Shown here piece after piece: positions 18,077 through 28,887 of a DNA stretch of 64,000 bases. Each line of letters begins with the position of its first letter. Position 1 is the first letter of the stretch. The position numbers were made by a program, and so were the translations under genes. This stretch comes from Cognatundibacterium squillarum (GTDB lineage: Bacteria; Pseudomonadota; Gammaproteobacteria; Burkholderiales; Burkholderiaceae_D), in assembly GCF_014652435.1 (NCBI RefSeq), contig NZ_BMYU01000009.1:59441-123440 (forward strand). The letters are read 5' to 3'. The notes below the pieces were generated by a model. The model was not told the DNA's origin and searched no databases. It saw nothing but the letters and a program-made list of their open reading frames with translations.

Positions 18077-20485
18077 TCAGTGTTTGATCACTAAAGCATC
18101 CGCCGGAGCTTCCGGCTTAGACTGCACATTCTCAACAGGAGCTTCTTCCTTTACAGGCTCCGGCTGGCGCTCCAATGCGACTTCCAGCACTTTATCGATC
18201 CAGCGCACCGGGATAATCTCCAGCTTGTTTTTGACGCTTTCCGGAATATCTGCCAGATCTTTAGCATTATCCTCCGGAATCAGGACTGTTTTAATGCCCC
18301 CACGCTGCGCCGCAAGCAACTTCTCCTTCAAACCACCAATAGGAAGAACTTCGCCACGCAAGGTAATTTCACCGGTCATAGCAACGTCAGCACGGACAGG
18401 AATCCCGGTAAATACCGATACCAGCGCTGTTGTCATTGCAATACCTGCAGATGGACCATCTTTAGGGGTTGCACCTTCCGGCACATGTATATGAATATCC
18501 GATTTTTCAAATACGTCAGCAGCAATACCAAGCCGCTTGGCTCTGCTGCGAACTACTGTGCGAGCAGCCTCAATCGACTCCTTCATCACATCACCGAGTG
18601 TTCCCGTACGGATTACGCCCCCCTTACCCGGCACCTGAACCGCCTCAATCGTCAGCAAATCACCACCGACCTCGGTCCAGGCAAGACCCACAACCTGACC
18701 GATCTGATTTTCTTTTGCTGCCAAACCGAAGTCGTAACGGCGCACCCCGAGATATTTATCAAGATTTTTCGAAGTAACAGCCAGCTTCTTTTCACTCTTT
18801 TTAAGCAAGAGCATTTTTACAACTTTGCGGCAGATCTTGGATAATTCGCGCTCAAGAGAACGCACCCCTGCCTCACGGGTGTAATAGCGGATAATGTCAC
18901 GAATTGCTGACTCAGCAACACTGATTTCACCGTCTTTCAGGCCATTATTCTTAATTTGCTTTGGCAATAAATAACGCTGAGCAATACTGGTCTTCTCATC
19001 TTCGGTGTACCCGGATAATCGGATAACTTCCATCCGGTCCAGCAAGGCAGGTGGAATGTTATAAGAATTCGAAGTAGCCACAAACATTACATCAGACAGA
19101 TCAAAGTCTACTTCGACATAATGATCTGCAAATGTATGGTTCTGCTCCGGATCTAAGACCTCAAGCAGCGCTGACGAGGGATCTCCTCTGAAATCAGCCC
19201 CCATCTTATCGACTTCATCCAGCAAAAACAACGGATTGCGGACACCTACCTTAGAAAGGCTCTGCAAAATCTTGCCTGGCATAGAACCAATATATGTTCG
19301 GCGATGACCACGGATTTCAGCCTCATCGCGCACACCGCCAAGTGCCATCCGCACAAATTTACGATTGGTAGCACGTGCAATTGACTGTCCGAGCGAGGTT
19401 TTACCCACACCCGGCGGCCCGACCAGACACAAGATCGGCGCTTTCACTTTTTCAACACGTTGCTGCACCGCGAGATATTCAAGAATGCGCTCCTTCACCT
19501 TTTCAAGGCCGTAATGCTCATCTTCAAGCACTTTTTCAGCGTGCGCCAGATCGCTGTTTACCTTCGATTTTTTCTTCCATGGCAAATTCACCAGCGTATC
19601 TATGTAATTGCGTACGACTGTTGCTTCCGCAGACATCGGGGACATCATCTTGAGTTTCTTCAACTCAGCCTGCGCCTTATCTTTCGCTTCCTTAGGCATT
19701 TTGGCCGCAATAATTTTTTTCTCGAGCTCTTCGAGATCAGCACCTTCATCACCCTCACCAAGCTCTTTCTGAATCGCTTTTACCTGCTCATTCAGATAAT
19801 ACTCGCGCTGCGACTTTTCCATCTGACGTTTGACACGCCCGCGAATACGCTTCTCGACTTGCAGAATATCCAGCTCACCTTCAAGTTGTCCGAGCAAATG
19901 CTCCAGACGACCTGACACACTGAAAATTTCCAGGATCGCTTGCTTTTGCTCGAGCTTTAAAGGCAAGTGTGCAGCAATCGTATCAGCGAGCCGGCCGGCA
20001 TCGTCAATTCCAGATAACGAGGCAAGAATTTCCGGCGGGATTTTTTTGTTCAGTTTCACATATTGATCAAATTGCTGAACAATCGCACGGCGCATAGCCT
20101 CAATCTCAGCGTTATCATCCTCTTCCGAACTCAAAGGCTCCAGATCAGCATAAAAATGCGATTCAGAATCGTATATTTTTTGCACGCGGGCGCGCTGAGC
20201 GCCTTCAACCAGCACCTTTACTGTACCGTCGGGAAGTTTTAGCATTTGCAGAATATTTGCAACACACCCAATGCTGTAAATATCTTCTGCCGTTGGCTCA
20301 TCTTTTGCTGCTGCTTTCTGCGCAGCCAGCATGATGCTCTTACCCTGATCCATTGCAGCTTCCAGGGCCTTGATCGATTTCGGACGCCCCACGAATAATG
20401 GGATGACCATATGAGGAAAGACGACCACATCGCGCAGAGGCAGAAGTGGCAGTTGCATTTGCTCATCATGTTTTGTCGTTGTCAT
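18077..20485 (-). CDS. lon: ATP-dependent protease Lon
   Basis: Lon degrades misfolded and regulatory proteins in the cytoplasm. The 802-residue protein has the N-terminal substrate domain ([20 protein letters not shown]), AAA+ ATPase motifs Walker [12 protein letters not shown] and Walker [12 protein letters not shown], and the Ser/Lys protease domain with [11 protein letters not shown] and [15 protein letters not shown]. The C-terminal tail after the protease domain is acidic and Pro/Glu-rich. It lies downstream of clpX with a terminator between, so it has its own transcription unit. Confidence 0.97.
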   Translation of the reverse strand: MTTTKHDEQMQLPLLPLRDVVVFPHMVIPLFVGRPKSIKALEAAMDQGKSIMLAAQKAAAKDEPTAEDIYSIGCVANILQMLKLPDGTVKVLVEGAQRARVQKIYDSESHFYADLEPLSSEEDDNAEIEAMRRAIVQQFDQYVKLNKKIPPEILASLSGIDDAGRLADTIAAHLPLKLEQKQAILEIFSVSGRLEHLLGQLEGELDILQVEKRIRGRVKRQMEKSQREYYLNEQVKAIQKELGEGDEGADLEELEKKIIAAKMPKEAKDKAQAELKKLKMMSPMSAEATVVRNYIDTLVNLPWKKKSKVNSDLAHAEKVLEDEHYGLEKVKERILEYLAVQQRVEKVKAPILCLVGPPGVGKTSLGQSIARATNRKFVRMALGGVRDEAEIRGHRRTYIGSMPGKILQSLSKVGVRNPLFLLDEVDKMGADFRGDPSSALLEVLDPEQNHTFADHYVEVDFDLSDVMFVATSNSYNIPPALLDRMEVIRLSGYTEDEKTSIAQRYLLPKQIKNNGLKDGEISVAESAIRDIIRYYTREAGVRSLERELSKICRKVVKMLLLKKSEKKLAVTSKNLDKYLGVRRYDFGLAAKENQIGQVVGLAWTEVGGDLLTIEAVQVPGKGGVIRTGTLGDVMKESIEAARTVVRSRAKRLGIAADVFEKSDIHIHVPEGATPKDGPSAGIAMTTALVSVFTGIPVRADVAMTGEITLRGEVLPIGGLKEKLLAAQRGGIKTVLIPEDNAKDLADIPESVKNKLEIIPVRWIDKVLEVALERQPEPVKEEAPVENVQSKPEAPADALVIKH

Positions 20486-20561
20486 GGCGCACCTTTCATA
20501 AATACTTGTGAATAATGTTGGCGCTTTAGGCTAAAACACAAGCCCACCAATCAAAAATAAA

Positions 20562-20601
20562 TAAAAAAAGCCACCCACGACTCTGTCCGGGCGGCTTTTT
20601 T
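20562..20601 (-). terminator. Intrinsic terminator after clpX
   Basis: An imperfect hairpin (AAGCCACCC with GGGCGGCTT) is flanked by A7 and T7. Read on the minus strand it follows clpX and precedes lon. Confidence 0.75.
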
Positions 20602-20680
20602 TCATCGGTGTGGCAGCAATACTGTTAATTTAACGCACAAAATAGTGTGCAAAATCAGCAGGAATCACCTGACGCCTCAC

Positions 20681-21946
20681 TCAACCTCCGGATACCTTTG
20701 GCTGCTCACGATAGATAATCAGAGGTTTCGCCCCCTGAGTAATTGTATTTTCATCAATCACAACTTTCTCTACATTCTGGTGACTTGGTAAGTCAAACAT
20801 AATGTCAAGCAAAGCATGTTCAAGAATCGAACGCAAACCACGTGCGCCAGTCTTACGCGCTATCGCTTTTTTTGCAATTGCAGTCAGCGCAGACGGGCGA
20901 ATATCCAGTTCAGCGCCTTCCATTTCAAGCAATTTTGAATACTGTTTAATCAGCGCATTCTTCGGTTCGACAAGAATCTCGATCAGAGCAGCCTCATCAA
21001 GCTCACTCAGCGTGGCAACCACCGGTAAACGACCGATCAATTCAGGTATCAGACCAAATTTAATCAAGTCCTGAGACTCAACCTCGTGCAGCAGTTCTGT
21101 CGTACTTTTATCGTTCGGACTCTTGACGCTGGCGGCAAATCCGATGCTACTCTTCTCAGAACGGTCAGAAATAATTTTGGCGAGACCATCAAATGCACCA
21201 CCACAAATAAACAAGATATTTGTCGTGTCTATCTGAATAAAATCCTGATTCGGATGCTTACGCCCACCCTGAGGTGGAACCGAAGCCATCGTTCCCTCAA
21301 CCAGTTTTAGAAGCGCTTGCTGAACACCCTCACCTGAAACGTCCCGAGTGATCGACGGATTATCAGATTTACGGGAAATCTTATCGATTTCGTCGATATA
21401 CACGATACCTTTTTGTGCTTTTTCAACTTCGTAATTACAGTTCTGCAGCAACTTCTGAATAATATTCTCAACATCTTCACCAACATAACCAGCTTCAGTC
21501 AGCGTGGTAGCATCAGCAATGACAAACGGAACATTCAGCATACGGGCCAGTGTCTGCGCCAACAAAGTCTTACCCGACCCCGTCGGCCCAACCAGAAGAA
21601 TATTACTCTTCGCCAGCTCAACCTCGTCTTTTTTACCAAGATGCTTCAGACGTTTGTAATGGTTATACACCGCAACAGCAAGAATGCGTTTCGCGGTAAA
21701 CTGACCAATAACATACTGATCCAACAGATCCGTAATTTCTTTTGGTGTTGGCAAATCATTTTTAGCGTTCGACACTGCATCAACATCCGCAACTTCATCG
21801 CGGATTATGTCGTTACATAAATCGATACACTCATCGCAGATAAATACAGATGGCCCGGCAATCAGCTTTTTTACTTCGTGCTGACTTTTGCCGCAAAACG
21901 AGCAATACAGTAATTTTTCGCCACTGGAAGACTTTTTATCGGGCAT
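20681..21946 (-). CDS. clpX: ATP-dependent unfoldase ClpX
   Basis: ClpX unfolds tagged substrates and feeds them to ClpP. The 421-residue protein has the N-terminal zinc domain ([11 protein letters not shown] and [10 protein letters not shown]), Walker [15 protein letters not shown], pore loop GYVGED, Walker [11 protein letters not shown] and a C-terminal sensor 2 region ([18 protein letters not shown]). Order tRNA-Leu-tig-clpP-clpX on one strand is the usual proteobacterial one. Confidence 0.97.
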   Translation of the reverse strand: MPDKKSSSGEKLLYCSFCGKSQHEVKKLIAGPSVFICDECIDLCNDIIRDEVADVDAVSNAKNDLPTPKEITDLLDQYVIGQFTAKRILAVAVYNHYKRLKHLGKKDEVELAKSNILLVGPTGSGKTLLAQTLARMLNVPFVIADATTLTEAGYVGEDVENIIQKLLQNCNYEVEKAQKGIVYIDEIDKISRKSDNPSITRDVSGEGVQQALLKLVEGTMASVPPQGGRKHPNQDFIQIDTTNILFICGGAFDGLAKIISDRSEKSSIGFAASVKSPNDKSTTELLHEVESQDLIKFGLIPELIGRLPVVATLSELDEAALIEILVEPKNALIKQYSKLLEMEGAELDIRPSALTAIAKKAIARKTGARGLRSILEHALLDIMFDLPSHQNVEKVVIDENTITQGAKPLIIYREQPKVSGG

Positions 21947-22067
21947 GGTGTAAATATTTAATTAGCAAGATAAAGAAAAGCATTTATCGCATATTACCTG
22001 CAAAAATTCTTTTCGTCATGAATGACCTGAAAAAATTACAAAACACCAACTTCAACAGGCCAAAATA

Positions 22068-22096
22068 AAAACGCCCGGCAAAACACCGGGCGTTCA
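22068..22096 (-). terminator. Hairpin terminator after clpP
   Basis: Arms ACGCCCGG (22071-22078) and CCGGGCGT (22086-22093) with an A run on the upper strand, i.e. a T run on the minus strand, follow clpP. It may reduce read-through from clpP into clpX, which starts 125 bp further. Confidence 0.75.
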
Positions 22097-22110
22097 TTAA
22101 GTAGCAGATA

Positions 22111-22737
22111 TCAGGTGCGATGCTTCAGAACCTGATCAATCAAACCATACTGTGCTGCCTCTTCGGCGGACATAAAGTTATCACGATCCGTATCTTTAGC
22201 GATCTGCTCAACTGTTTTACCAGTCTGATCAGCAAGAATGGCGTTTAAACGTTCACGCAAGTAAAGAATTTCCTTTGCCTGAATTTCGATGTCAGATGCC
22301 TGCCCCTGTGCACCACCAAGCGGCTGATGAATCATGATTCGCGAATTAGGCAGGGAAAAGCGCTTTCCTTTTGCACCTGCGGCTAACAAGAATGCACCCA
22401 TTGATGCCGCCATGCCTGTACACAAAGTTGACACATCCGGCTTGATGAACTGCATTGTGTCAAAAATCGCCATACCTGCGGACACCGATCCGCCGGGAGA
22501 GTTGATGTAAAGCGAAATATCCTTATCAGGATTCTCGCTTTCCAGGAACAGGAGCTGCGCGACCACCAGATTAGCAGTCTGATCATTGACCGGACCAACC
22601 AGAAAAATCACACGTTCTTTGAGAAGGCGGGAGTAGATGTCGTAAGAACGCTCACCACGCCCGCTCTGCTCAATCACCATAGGCACCATGCCCAGCATAT
22701 TTGTATCTAACGCCGAATTGTGGATGATGCCGGTCAT
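22111..22737 (-). CDS. clpP: ATP-dependent Clp protease proteolytic subunit
   Basis: ClpP is the barrel-forming serine peptidase of ClpXP and ClpAP. The 208-residue protein has the catalytic Ser112 in [11 protein letters not shown], His137 in [10 protein letters not shown] and the conserved acid region [11 protein letters not shown] short N-terminal segment before [20 protein letters not shown] is probably removed by self-processing, as in E. coli. It lies 18 bp after tig. Confidence 0.97.
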   Translation of the reverse strand: MTGIIHNSALDTNMLGMVPMVIEQSGRGERSYDIYSRLLKERVIFLVGPVNDQTANLVVAQLLFLESENPDKDISLYINSPGGSVSAGMAIFDTMQFIKPDVSTLCTGMAASMGAFLLAAGAKGKRFSLPNSRIMIHQPLGGAQGQASDIEIQAKEILYLRERLNAILADQTGKTVEQIAKDTDRDNFMSAEEAAQYGLIDQVLKHRT

Positions 22738-22755
22738 ATGTGATTTCCTTTGCTA

Positions 22756-24105
22756 TTAAGCAGCAACGTTGTTGCCCATCAATTCATCAAAAGCCAGTTC
22801 TTTAACTGCAACTTTCGCTTTAGCCAGCACGTAGTTAACGACGTTATCTTCCAGAACAAGTGCCTCAACTTCAGCCAGACGGTTACGATCGCTGTAGTAG
22901 TACTTAACAACTTGCTGCGGATCTTCGTAGCTTTGCGCGAAATCTTCAACCTGCGCTTTGATTTGCTCAGCAGTTGCCTGCAGGTTATTAGATTTTACCA
23001 GTTCCGCCAGGATCAGGCCAAGACGCACACGGCGTTCTGCCTGAGGAACGAACAACTCTTTAGGGAAAGGAACATCGTTCACTTTCATGCCGCGCTGAGC
23101 CATATCCTGACGAGTCATTTCCGCCAGACGTTCGGTGTCCTGTTCAACCAGAGCTTTTGGCAGATCGAAAGTAACAGCAGCAACCAACGCATTCATCACG
23201 CTGTCTTTGGTTTTTGCTTTTACACGACCACGCACTTCACGTTCCAGATTTTCCTTGATATCAGCGCGCATTTTTTCGATGTCGCCATTTTCAACGCCCA
23301 GCATTTTTGCAAAATCTGCATCAACTGCTGGCAAATGCGCCCATTCAACTTTTTTCACAGTAATTGTGAATTCAGCAGTTTTACCAGCAACATCTTTGCC
23401 ATGGTAGTCTTCAGGGAAGCTTAATGGGAAGGTTTTGGATTCACCCGTTTTCAAGCCGATTGTCGCAGTCTCAAACTCTGGCAACATACGGCCTTCGCCC
23501 AGAACATAAACAAAATCTTCAGCTTTGCCACCAGCAAATTCAACGCCATCGATCTTACCAACGAAATCAATAGTAACGCGATCGCCATTTTGTGCGGATG
23601 TATCGGCACCGCCGTCACCGTGATCGCCCTGCTCGCCTTTCACATGGAAGTGAACGCGTTGTTTACGCAGAATGTCGATCGTTTTGTCGATTTCAGCATC
23701 AGTCACATTGCATGCCACCTGATCAACTTCTGCGCCGGACAAATCACCAATCACAACTTCAGGATAAACTTCAAAAGTCGCGTCAAAGGCTACGAAACCT
23801 TCTTCTACGCCTTCACTACCCTTCGCTTCAATGCGAGGAAAGCCTGCAACACGCAGATTGTTTTCAGCTGCTGCCTGAGCAAACAACTGACCAACTTTGT
23901 CGTTCAGAACTTCGGTCTCAACCTGATAACCGTATTGCGCCGCAACCATTTTCATCGGCACTTTACCTGGACGGAAGCCAGGCGCTCTTGCTGTGCGTGC
24001 GCGTACTTTCAAACGCTTTTCGACTTCTGATTTCAAATCAGCGATTGGGAAAGAAATTGTGAGGCGACGCTCCAATTTTTCTAAAGTTTCGACTGCAGTT
24101 GCCAT
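22756..24105 (-). CDS. tig: Trigger factor, ribosome-bound chaperone and prolyl isomerase
   Basis: Trigger factor binds L23 at the ribosome exit and shields nascent chains. The 449-residue protein has the N-terminal ribosome-binding domain with the signature [12 protein letters not shown], the FKBP-like domain ([18 protein letters not shown] through [17 protein letters not shown]), and a long helical C-terminal domain. Just before the FKBP domain there is an insertion rich in Gly, Asp and His ([14 protein letters not shown]), longer than the E. coli linker. It starts 27 bp after the tRNA-Leu gene. Confidence 0.96.
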   Translation of the reverse strand: MATAVETLEKLERRLTISFPIADLKSEVEKRLKVRARTARAPGFRPGKVPMKMVAAQYGYQVETEVLNDKVGQLFAQAAAENNLRVAGFPRIEAKGSEGVEEGFVAFDATFEVYPEVVIGDLSGAEVDQVACNVTDAEIDKTIDILRKQRVHFHVKGEQGDHGDGGADTSAQNGDRVTIDFVGKIDGVEFAGGKAEDFVYVLGEGRMLPEFETATIGLKTGESKTFPLSFPEDYHGKDVAGKTAEFTITVKKVEWAHLPAVDADFAKMLGVENGDIEKMRADIKENLEREVRGRVKAKTKDSVMNALVAAVTFDLPKALVEQDTERLAEMTRQDMAQRGMKVNDVPFPKELFVPQAERRVRLGLILAELVKSNNLQATAEQIKAQVEDFAQSYEDPQQVVKYYYSDRNRLAEVEALVLEDNVVNYVLAKAKVAVKELAFDELMGNNVAA

Positions 24106-24131
24106 GAAAATCGTCCAAATAAAAGAGTCTG

Positions 24132-24218
24132 TGGTGCGAGGAGGGGGACTCGAACCCCCACACCATTGCTGGCGTCAGGACCTAAACCTGGTGCGTCTAC
24201 CAATTTCGCCATCCTCGC
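24132..24218 (-). tRNA. tRNA-Leu (anticodon UAG)
   Basis: The 87-nt gene folds as a class II tRNA: acceptor arms GCGAGGA/TCCTCGC, anticodon loop TTTAGGT between CCAGG and CCTGA arms, a short variable arm, T arm with GGTTCGAGTCC, and an encoded CCA. Anticodon TAG reads CUA/CUN leucine codons. It stands directly upstream of tig. Confidence 0.96.
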
Positions 24219-24522
24219 AGAATATTGAATTACCAAGCGAAGTAAAACTGACCGGCACAAAAGCAAAGGGCGACAACAGACCTACGCGTCGCCCAAAACG
24301 AATGCATACGGCATTACAACTTTAGCCCGCTATTCTAGCGGATTTTCATTCCGCGTGTTTTGTTTTTTTGTTTTTTTCTGATTTTATTGTCAGCAAAATG
24401 CTTAATAGAAACCCCCAACCCAGCAATCACAATCTAAGAACCAGTATTTGCATCGGCTCACACAATAAAAAAGGGCTTGCATGAGCAAGCCCTTTCTTCC
24501 GGAATTACGTAATGTTCGGACC
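24219..24522. other. Intergenic region between tRNA-Leu and the RND pump gene
   Basis: The 304 bp should hold the tRNA-Leu promoter (minus strand). A small inverted repeat CCGCTA-TTC-TAGCGG lies at 24327-24341, next to a T-rich run, and a terminator at 24468-24495. I see no coding sequence. Confidence 0.6.
24468..24495 (-). terminator. Intrinsic terminator after the RND permease gene
   Basis: Arms AAAGGGCTTGC and GCAAGCCCTTT with loop ATGA; the upper-strand A run gives a T run on the minus strand. Confidence 0.8.
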
Positions 24523-27500
24523 TTACTGGCGACGCACCCTGAACCAGGCAGCGTATAGCGCCGGCAGGAAAAGCAAAGTCAGCGCGGTTGCAATTATCAA
24601 CCCCCCCATAATTGCCACAGCCATCGGCCCCCAGAATACTGATCTCGATAACGGAATCATCGCCAGTACCGCTGCGGCAGCAGTCAGAATGATGGGGCGC
24701 AAACGGCGTACCGCTGCCTCTACAATTGCATCCCATGGCGCAGCACCCTCGCGAATATCCTGCTCAATCTGATCAATCAGAATCACGGAATTCCGGATAA
24801 TCATCCCAAACAGCGCAATAACACCCAGCTGTGCCACAAAACCAAACGGACGCTGCAATAACAATAATGCCAGTGCGGCACCTGCAACCCCCAGCGGCCC
24901 AGTCAGAAACACCAGAAGTGAACGCGAGAAACTGTGCAATTGCAACATCAACAACGTGAAGATAATGAAAATCACCAACGGCACATTGGCTGCGATCGAC
25001 TCCTGCGCTTTACCGCTATCTGCAGCCGCACCCGCAAGCTCAACCTTATAACCAGCAGGCAGTCGGTCAATGATCGGTTTCAGCAATGGTGCGATCTGAG
25101 AAGAAACCGTCGGCCCCTGAATGCCATCCTTCACATCAGACTGCACAGTAACCGCCCATTCACGCCCTTCCCTCCAGACAACACCGGGCTCCATGACCAG
25201 CTTAATCGCTGCCAGCTGAGATAAAGGAACCGCTTTACCGGAAGCAGTTGCCACATTCAGATTCCTCAATGCCTCAACTGTTGCACGCTCATCAACTGGC
25301 TGACGTGCAACAATATCAATCAGACGATTGCCTTCACGGAACTGACCAACAGTAGTCCCTGTTAATACCGTATTAGCCGTACGCATTACCTGCTGGGAAG
25401 TCACGCCCATGGCACGCAATTTATCCTGATCCAACTCGATACGAACAACTTTGACAGATTCGTTCCAGTTGTCGTTGACGCCGACCGTATTCGGATTCGT
25501 ACGCATAACCTCCTTCACCTGATCTGCGATTTCGCGAACTTTCTGCACTTCCAGGCCCGTCACACGAAACTGCACCGGATAAGGCACCGGCGGCCCGTTT
25601 GGCAGCAACTTCACACGGCCACGCACCTCAGGAAATTCTTCTTTAAATACCTGCGCAATCTTCAATCGTAATGCATCCCGCGTTTTCAGATCCTTAGGCA
25701 AAATCACCAGCTGCGTGACGTTTGACTGCGGAAAAATCTGATCCAGCGGCAGGTAGAAGCGAGGACTTCCGGTTCCGACATAAGCTGTGATGCTTTCCAC
25801 GCCTTCCTGCTTGCGAACGAAATTCTCAAATTTTTTCGCCTGCGCCTCTGTCGCTGCAAATGAGGATCCTTCCGGCAGCCACATTTCGACCATCAGCTCC
25901 AGACGACTCGAATCCGGAAAAAATTGCTGCTCAATAAATTTAAATCCGAACACGCCGAGCGCAAATACAGCCATCGTGACGGTCATTGTCGTTTTTCGCC
26001 ATTCAACACACCAGCTGACGACTGCACGGAAGCGCTGATAGAACGGCGTATCAAACAAATCATGCGAATGATCACCTGCGGCATGTGGTTTTACTTTCAG
26101 CAGCAAATAACCAATGTATGGTGTAAACACAACTGCAACCAGCCAGGAAATAATCAGCGCCAGCGCATTAACAGAAAACATTGAGAAGGTATATTCACCC
26201 GCTGCTGATTTCGCGAGGCCGATCGGCAAAAAGCCGGCTGCCGTGATCAGCGTCCCGGTCAGCATTGGCATCGCCGTGGAAGTGTAAGCAAACGTCGCAG
26301 CATCAAAACGCGAGAATCCCTCCTCCATTTTGCGCACCATCATCTCTACCGCAATGATGGCATCATCGACCAGCAAGCCCAGCGCAATAATCAGAGCGCC
26401 CAGTGAAATCTTATGCAGATCAATATCGAGGATGCGCATGAAAAGGAAGGTAATCGCCAGCACCAGCGGAATAGTCAGACCTACCACCAGACCAGGCCAC
26501 ACATCCAGACGCAATGGCTTTGTATGCAGGCCTAAAGACAGGAAACTGACTGCAAGCACAATCACAACCGCCTCAATCAGCGTATGGATGAATTCACCAA
26601 CAGAAGCCTTCACTGCATCCGGTTGATTTGAGACTTGTTCCAGCACAACACCAACCGGAAGCTTTGCCTTAATTTCCGCAACCGTGGTCTGCACATGCTT
26701 ACCAAGCTCAATGATATTGCCGCCCTTCTCCATGGAAATACCAAGGCCGATAACTTCTTTGCCGTTGAAGCGCATCTTATCCTGAGGCGGGTTTGCATAC
26801 TCCCGCTTGATAACAGCAAAATCACCCAATCGGAAAGTAGTGCCGTTTGCACGCAACTGCAAATTCTCCAGATCGCGTACCGTCATCAGCGCACCCGTCA
26901 CGCGAACCTGTAAATTGTCGGTGGATGTCACCATTACACCGCTGGACTCCACACCATTTTGCGAACCGATCTGGGACACAATGGCGTCGAACGGAATACC
27001 CAGCTGCGAGAATTTTTTATGAGAAAACTCAATATTAATTTTCTCATCCTGCACCCCGAACATTTCGACTTTGGCGACAGAATTCACGCGCAAAAACTGC
27101 TGGCGCACATAATCAGCGTAATCTTTGAGTTCAGCATAACTGAAGCCGTCGCCCGACAATGCGAAGATGGAACCATAAGTATCACCAAACTCATCATTAA
27201 AGAATGGCCCGATGACGCCAGGCGGCAAAGTCTGCTTGATGTCACCTATCTTTTTACGCACCTGATACCAGGCCTGCGGCGTCTCTTTTGATGGCGTGGA
27301 TTCCCGCAATTGCAGGATGATCAGCGTCTCACCGGGCTTGGAATAGCTGCGAATCTTATCGATATAAGGTGTTTCCTGAAGTTTTTTCTCCAGCTTATCG
27401 GTAACTTGCTCCGCCATCTGCAAGGAAGTTGCACCCGGCCAGATCGCACGTACCACCATTGCACGGAATGTAAAAGGAGGATCTTCATCCTGCCCAAGAC

Positions 27501-27603
27501 GACTGTAGCTCAGTATGCCGCCCAGCAGCAAGACAACGATCAGATAACGAATCAGGGGCGTATGCTCCAGTGCCCAGCGTGAGAGATTGAACTCCTTGCT
27601 CAT
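24523..27603 (-). CDS. RND-family efflux pump inner-membrane permease
   Basis: The 1026-residue protein has the architecture of a hydrophobe/amphiphile efflux (HAE1-like) RND pump: an N-terminal membrane segment (LIRYLIVVLLLGGIL), two large periplasmic loops, and membrane bundles around residues 330-520 and 850-1020. The proton-relay pair is present in GLLVDDAIIAVEMM. The motif GQDEDPPFTFRAMVV near residue 52 is typical of a subgroup with a single adaptor. It overlaps the adaptor gene by four bases (ATGA), so translation is coupled. No outer-membrane channel gene is adjacent, so a TolC-like channel elsewhere is likely. Substrate unknown. Confidence 0.93.
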   Translation of the reverse strand: MSKEFNLSRWALEHTPLIRYLIVVLLLGGILSYSRLGQDEDPPFTFRAMVVRAIWPGATSLQMAEQVTDKLEKKLQETPYIDKIRSYSKPGETLIILQLRESTPSKETPQAWYQVRKKIGDIKQTLPPGVIGPFFNDEFGDTYGSIFALSGDGFSYAELKDYADYVRQQFLRVNSVAKVEMFGVQDEKINIEFSHKKFSQLGIPFDAIVSQIGSQNGVESSGVMVTSTDNLQVRVTGALMTVRDLENLQLRANGTTFRLGDFAVIKREYANPPQDKMRFNGKEVIGLGISMEKGGNIIELGKHVQTTVAEIKAKLPVGVVLEQVSNQPDAVKASVGEFIHTLIEAVVIVLAVSFLSLGLHTKPLRLDVWPGLVVGLTIPLVLAITFLFMRILDIDLHKISLGALIIALGLLVDDAIIAVEMMVRKMEEGFSRFDAATFAYTSTAMPMLTGTLITAAGFLPIGLAKSAAGEYTFSMFSVNALALIISWLVAVVFTPYIGYLLLKVKPHAAGDHSHDLFDTPFYQRFRAVVSWCVEWRKTTMTVTMAVFALGVFGFKFIEQQFFPDSSRLELMVEMWLPEGSSFAATEAQAKKFENFVRKQEGVESITAYVGTGSPRFYLPLDQIFPQSNVTQLVILPKDLKTRDALRLKIAQVFKEEFPEVRGRVKLLPNGPPVPYPVQFRVTGLEVQKVREIADQVKEVMRTNPNTVGVNDNWNESVKVVRIELDQDKLRAMGVTSQQVMRTANTVLTGTTVGQFREGNRLIDIVARQPVDERATVEALRNLNVATASGKAVPLSQLAAIKLVMEPGVVWREGREWAVTVQSDVKDGIQGPTVSSQIAPLLKPIIDRLPAGYKVELAGAAADSGKAQESIAANVPLVIFIIFTLLMLQLHSFSRSLLVFLTGPLGVAGAALALLLLQRPFGFVAQLGVIALFGMIIRNSVILIDQIEQDIREGAAPWDAIVEAAVRRLRPIILTAAAAVLAMIPLSRSVFWGPMAVAIMGGLIIATALTLLFLPALYAAWFRVRRQ

Positions 27604-28748
27604 TTCTGGCCTCCGGTGGCCGCAGGCTTGGAAGACTCATTACCAAGAATAGTGACCTGCTGTCCCGCTTTCAACAAATGCACACCCGCTGTAACCACTG
27701 TTTGCCCGGGTTTAATACCGCTGGCCAACAATACATTTTCCCCCTGAGTTCCACCCACAACAACCGGAACCAGCGCAACTTTGCCGTCCTGCACAATCCA
27801 GACCGAAGTAGCGCCTTTTTCCTGATAGAGCGCAGTCATTGGCACCACAATAGCTGGGTTCGCCTCCGTTGCCTGCAGGCTCACATTCGCAGTCATTCCG
27901 AGACGGATATCCGGGTTATCTTTCGGCAAAGCCAGTTTCGCGAGGAAAGTACGTGTAACAGGATCAGCTATAGGGGACAATTCCCGCAATTTCGCTGTAA
28001 CCAGCTTATCTTTTTCAGCCCAGATCCGGACTTTCACATCCTGTAATTTACGGATCACATTCACTTTGTTTTCCGGTACGCCAACCACAACATCCATATC
28101 ACCGGTTTGCGCTACACGCACGACCGGTGCACCGGCAGCAACAACTTGTCCGATTTCCGCGTCAATGCCAGTCACAACGCCGTCAGCATCAGCAATCAGC
28201 TGAGCATAAGAAGCCTGATTACTTTGGGACTTAAAGCCAGCCTGCGCCTGTTCGTATGTAGATTGCGCAGATTTAAATGCTGTTTCTTTTCCCTCCAGCA
28301 CGGATGCAGCGACAAAGTTTTTGGCACGTAATTCCTGATAGCGTTTCAGTTCAGCCTGAGCGAGATCACGATTACTTTCCGCTGCAGACAACGCAGCTTT
28401 TGCCTGCGCCTGAGCAAGTGCAAGATCCTGCGGGTCAAGCTGCATCAGTACCTGACCTTTTTTTACCGCACTGCCAAGCTCCACCTGACGGCTGAGTATT
28501 TTTCCCGGTACACGGAAACCCAGTCTGGATTCAATACGCGGGCGGACTTCACCCGCTAACTCAAGCCCGTCAGCGGTGTTGACGTTATTTGCAACAATTG
28601 CCCGCACCGGACGAATATCCGGCTGTTGCTCGGCTTTTTTAGAACACGCTGTTAAGCCCGCAATCAGACCGAGTGCTGTCACGGACAGCCACATTTTCCG
28701 GCGCATACGCACTGAAGGCCCAGACACACTGTATTTTGTCGTCAACAC
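27600..28748 (-). CDS. RND efflux periplasmic adaptor lipoprotein (membrane fusion protein)
   Basis: The protein links the RND permease to an outer-membrane channel. It has a lipoprotein signal (WLSVTALGLIAGLTACS), a barrel-sandwich/lipoyl part (LGFRVPGKILSRQVELGSAV), a coiled-coil hairpin rich in Ala/Gln/Glu (about 115-190), and a beta-barrel and membrane-proximal domain (DIRLGMTANVSL). I keep the start at GTG 28748 because AAGGGA lies 8 bp upstream; an ATG at 28706 gives a more typical signal peptide but has no ribosome binding site. It is first in a two-gene operon behind a strong minus-strand promoter. Confidence 0.9.
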   Translation of the reverse strand: MLTTKYSVSGPSVRMRRKMWLSVTALGLIAGLTACSKKAEQQPDIRPVRAIVANNVNTADGLELAGEVRPRIESRLGFRVPGKILSRQVELGSAVKKGQVLMQLDPQDLALAQAQAKAALSAAESNRDLAQAELKRYQELRAKNFVAASVLEGKETAFKSAQSTYEQAQAGFKSQSNQASYAQLIADADGVVTGIDAEIGQVVAAGAPVVRVAQTGDMDVVVGVPENKVNVIRKLQDVKVRIWAEKDKLVTAKLRELSPIADPVTRTFLAKLALPKDNPDIRLGMTANVSLQATEANPAIVVPMTALYQEKGATSVWIVQDGKVALVPVVVGGTQGENVLLASGIKPGQTVVTAGVHLLKAGQQVTILGNESSKPAATGGQK

Positions 28749-28835
28749 TGGAATTCCCTTTTCTCGACAGAATTATCATTAGAAGACGCTGAAACCGCCT
28801 TCACCCCGGAAAAATAAATGACTCTTGGGTTAGTA

Positions 28836-28865
28836 ATTATAATGAGAGCTCTTCTTATTTGCCAA
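28836..28865 (-). promoter_or_regulatory. Predicted sigma70 promoter of the RND efflux operon
   Basis: On the minus strand TTGGCA (28860-28865) and TATAAT (28836-28841) are 18 bp apart, about 90 bp before the adaptor start. Because TTATAA is symmetric, a weaker plus-strand -10 (28838-28843) could serve hpnC. Confidence 0.6.
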
Positions 28866-28881
28866 TGACTTTTGAGTCATT
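28864..28881. promoter_or_regulatory. Perfect inverted repeat, candidate operator between efflux operon and hpnC
   Basis: Arms AATGACT and AGTCATT with a 4-bp centre touch the -35 of the efflux promoter and end 6 bp before the hpnC ATG. A further AATGACT (28817-28823) with AGTAATT (28832-28838) lies on the other side of the -10. Two similar sites around the promoter suggest a regulator, but no regulator gene is adjacent. Confidence 0.45.
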
Positions 28882-28887
28882 AAGCAC

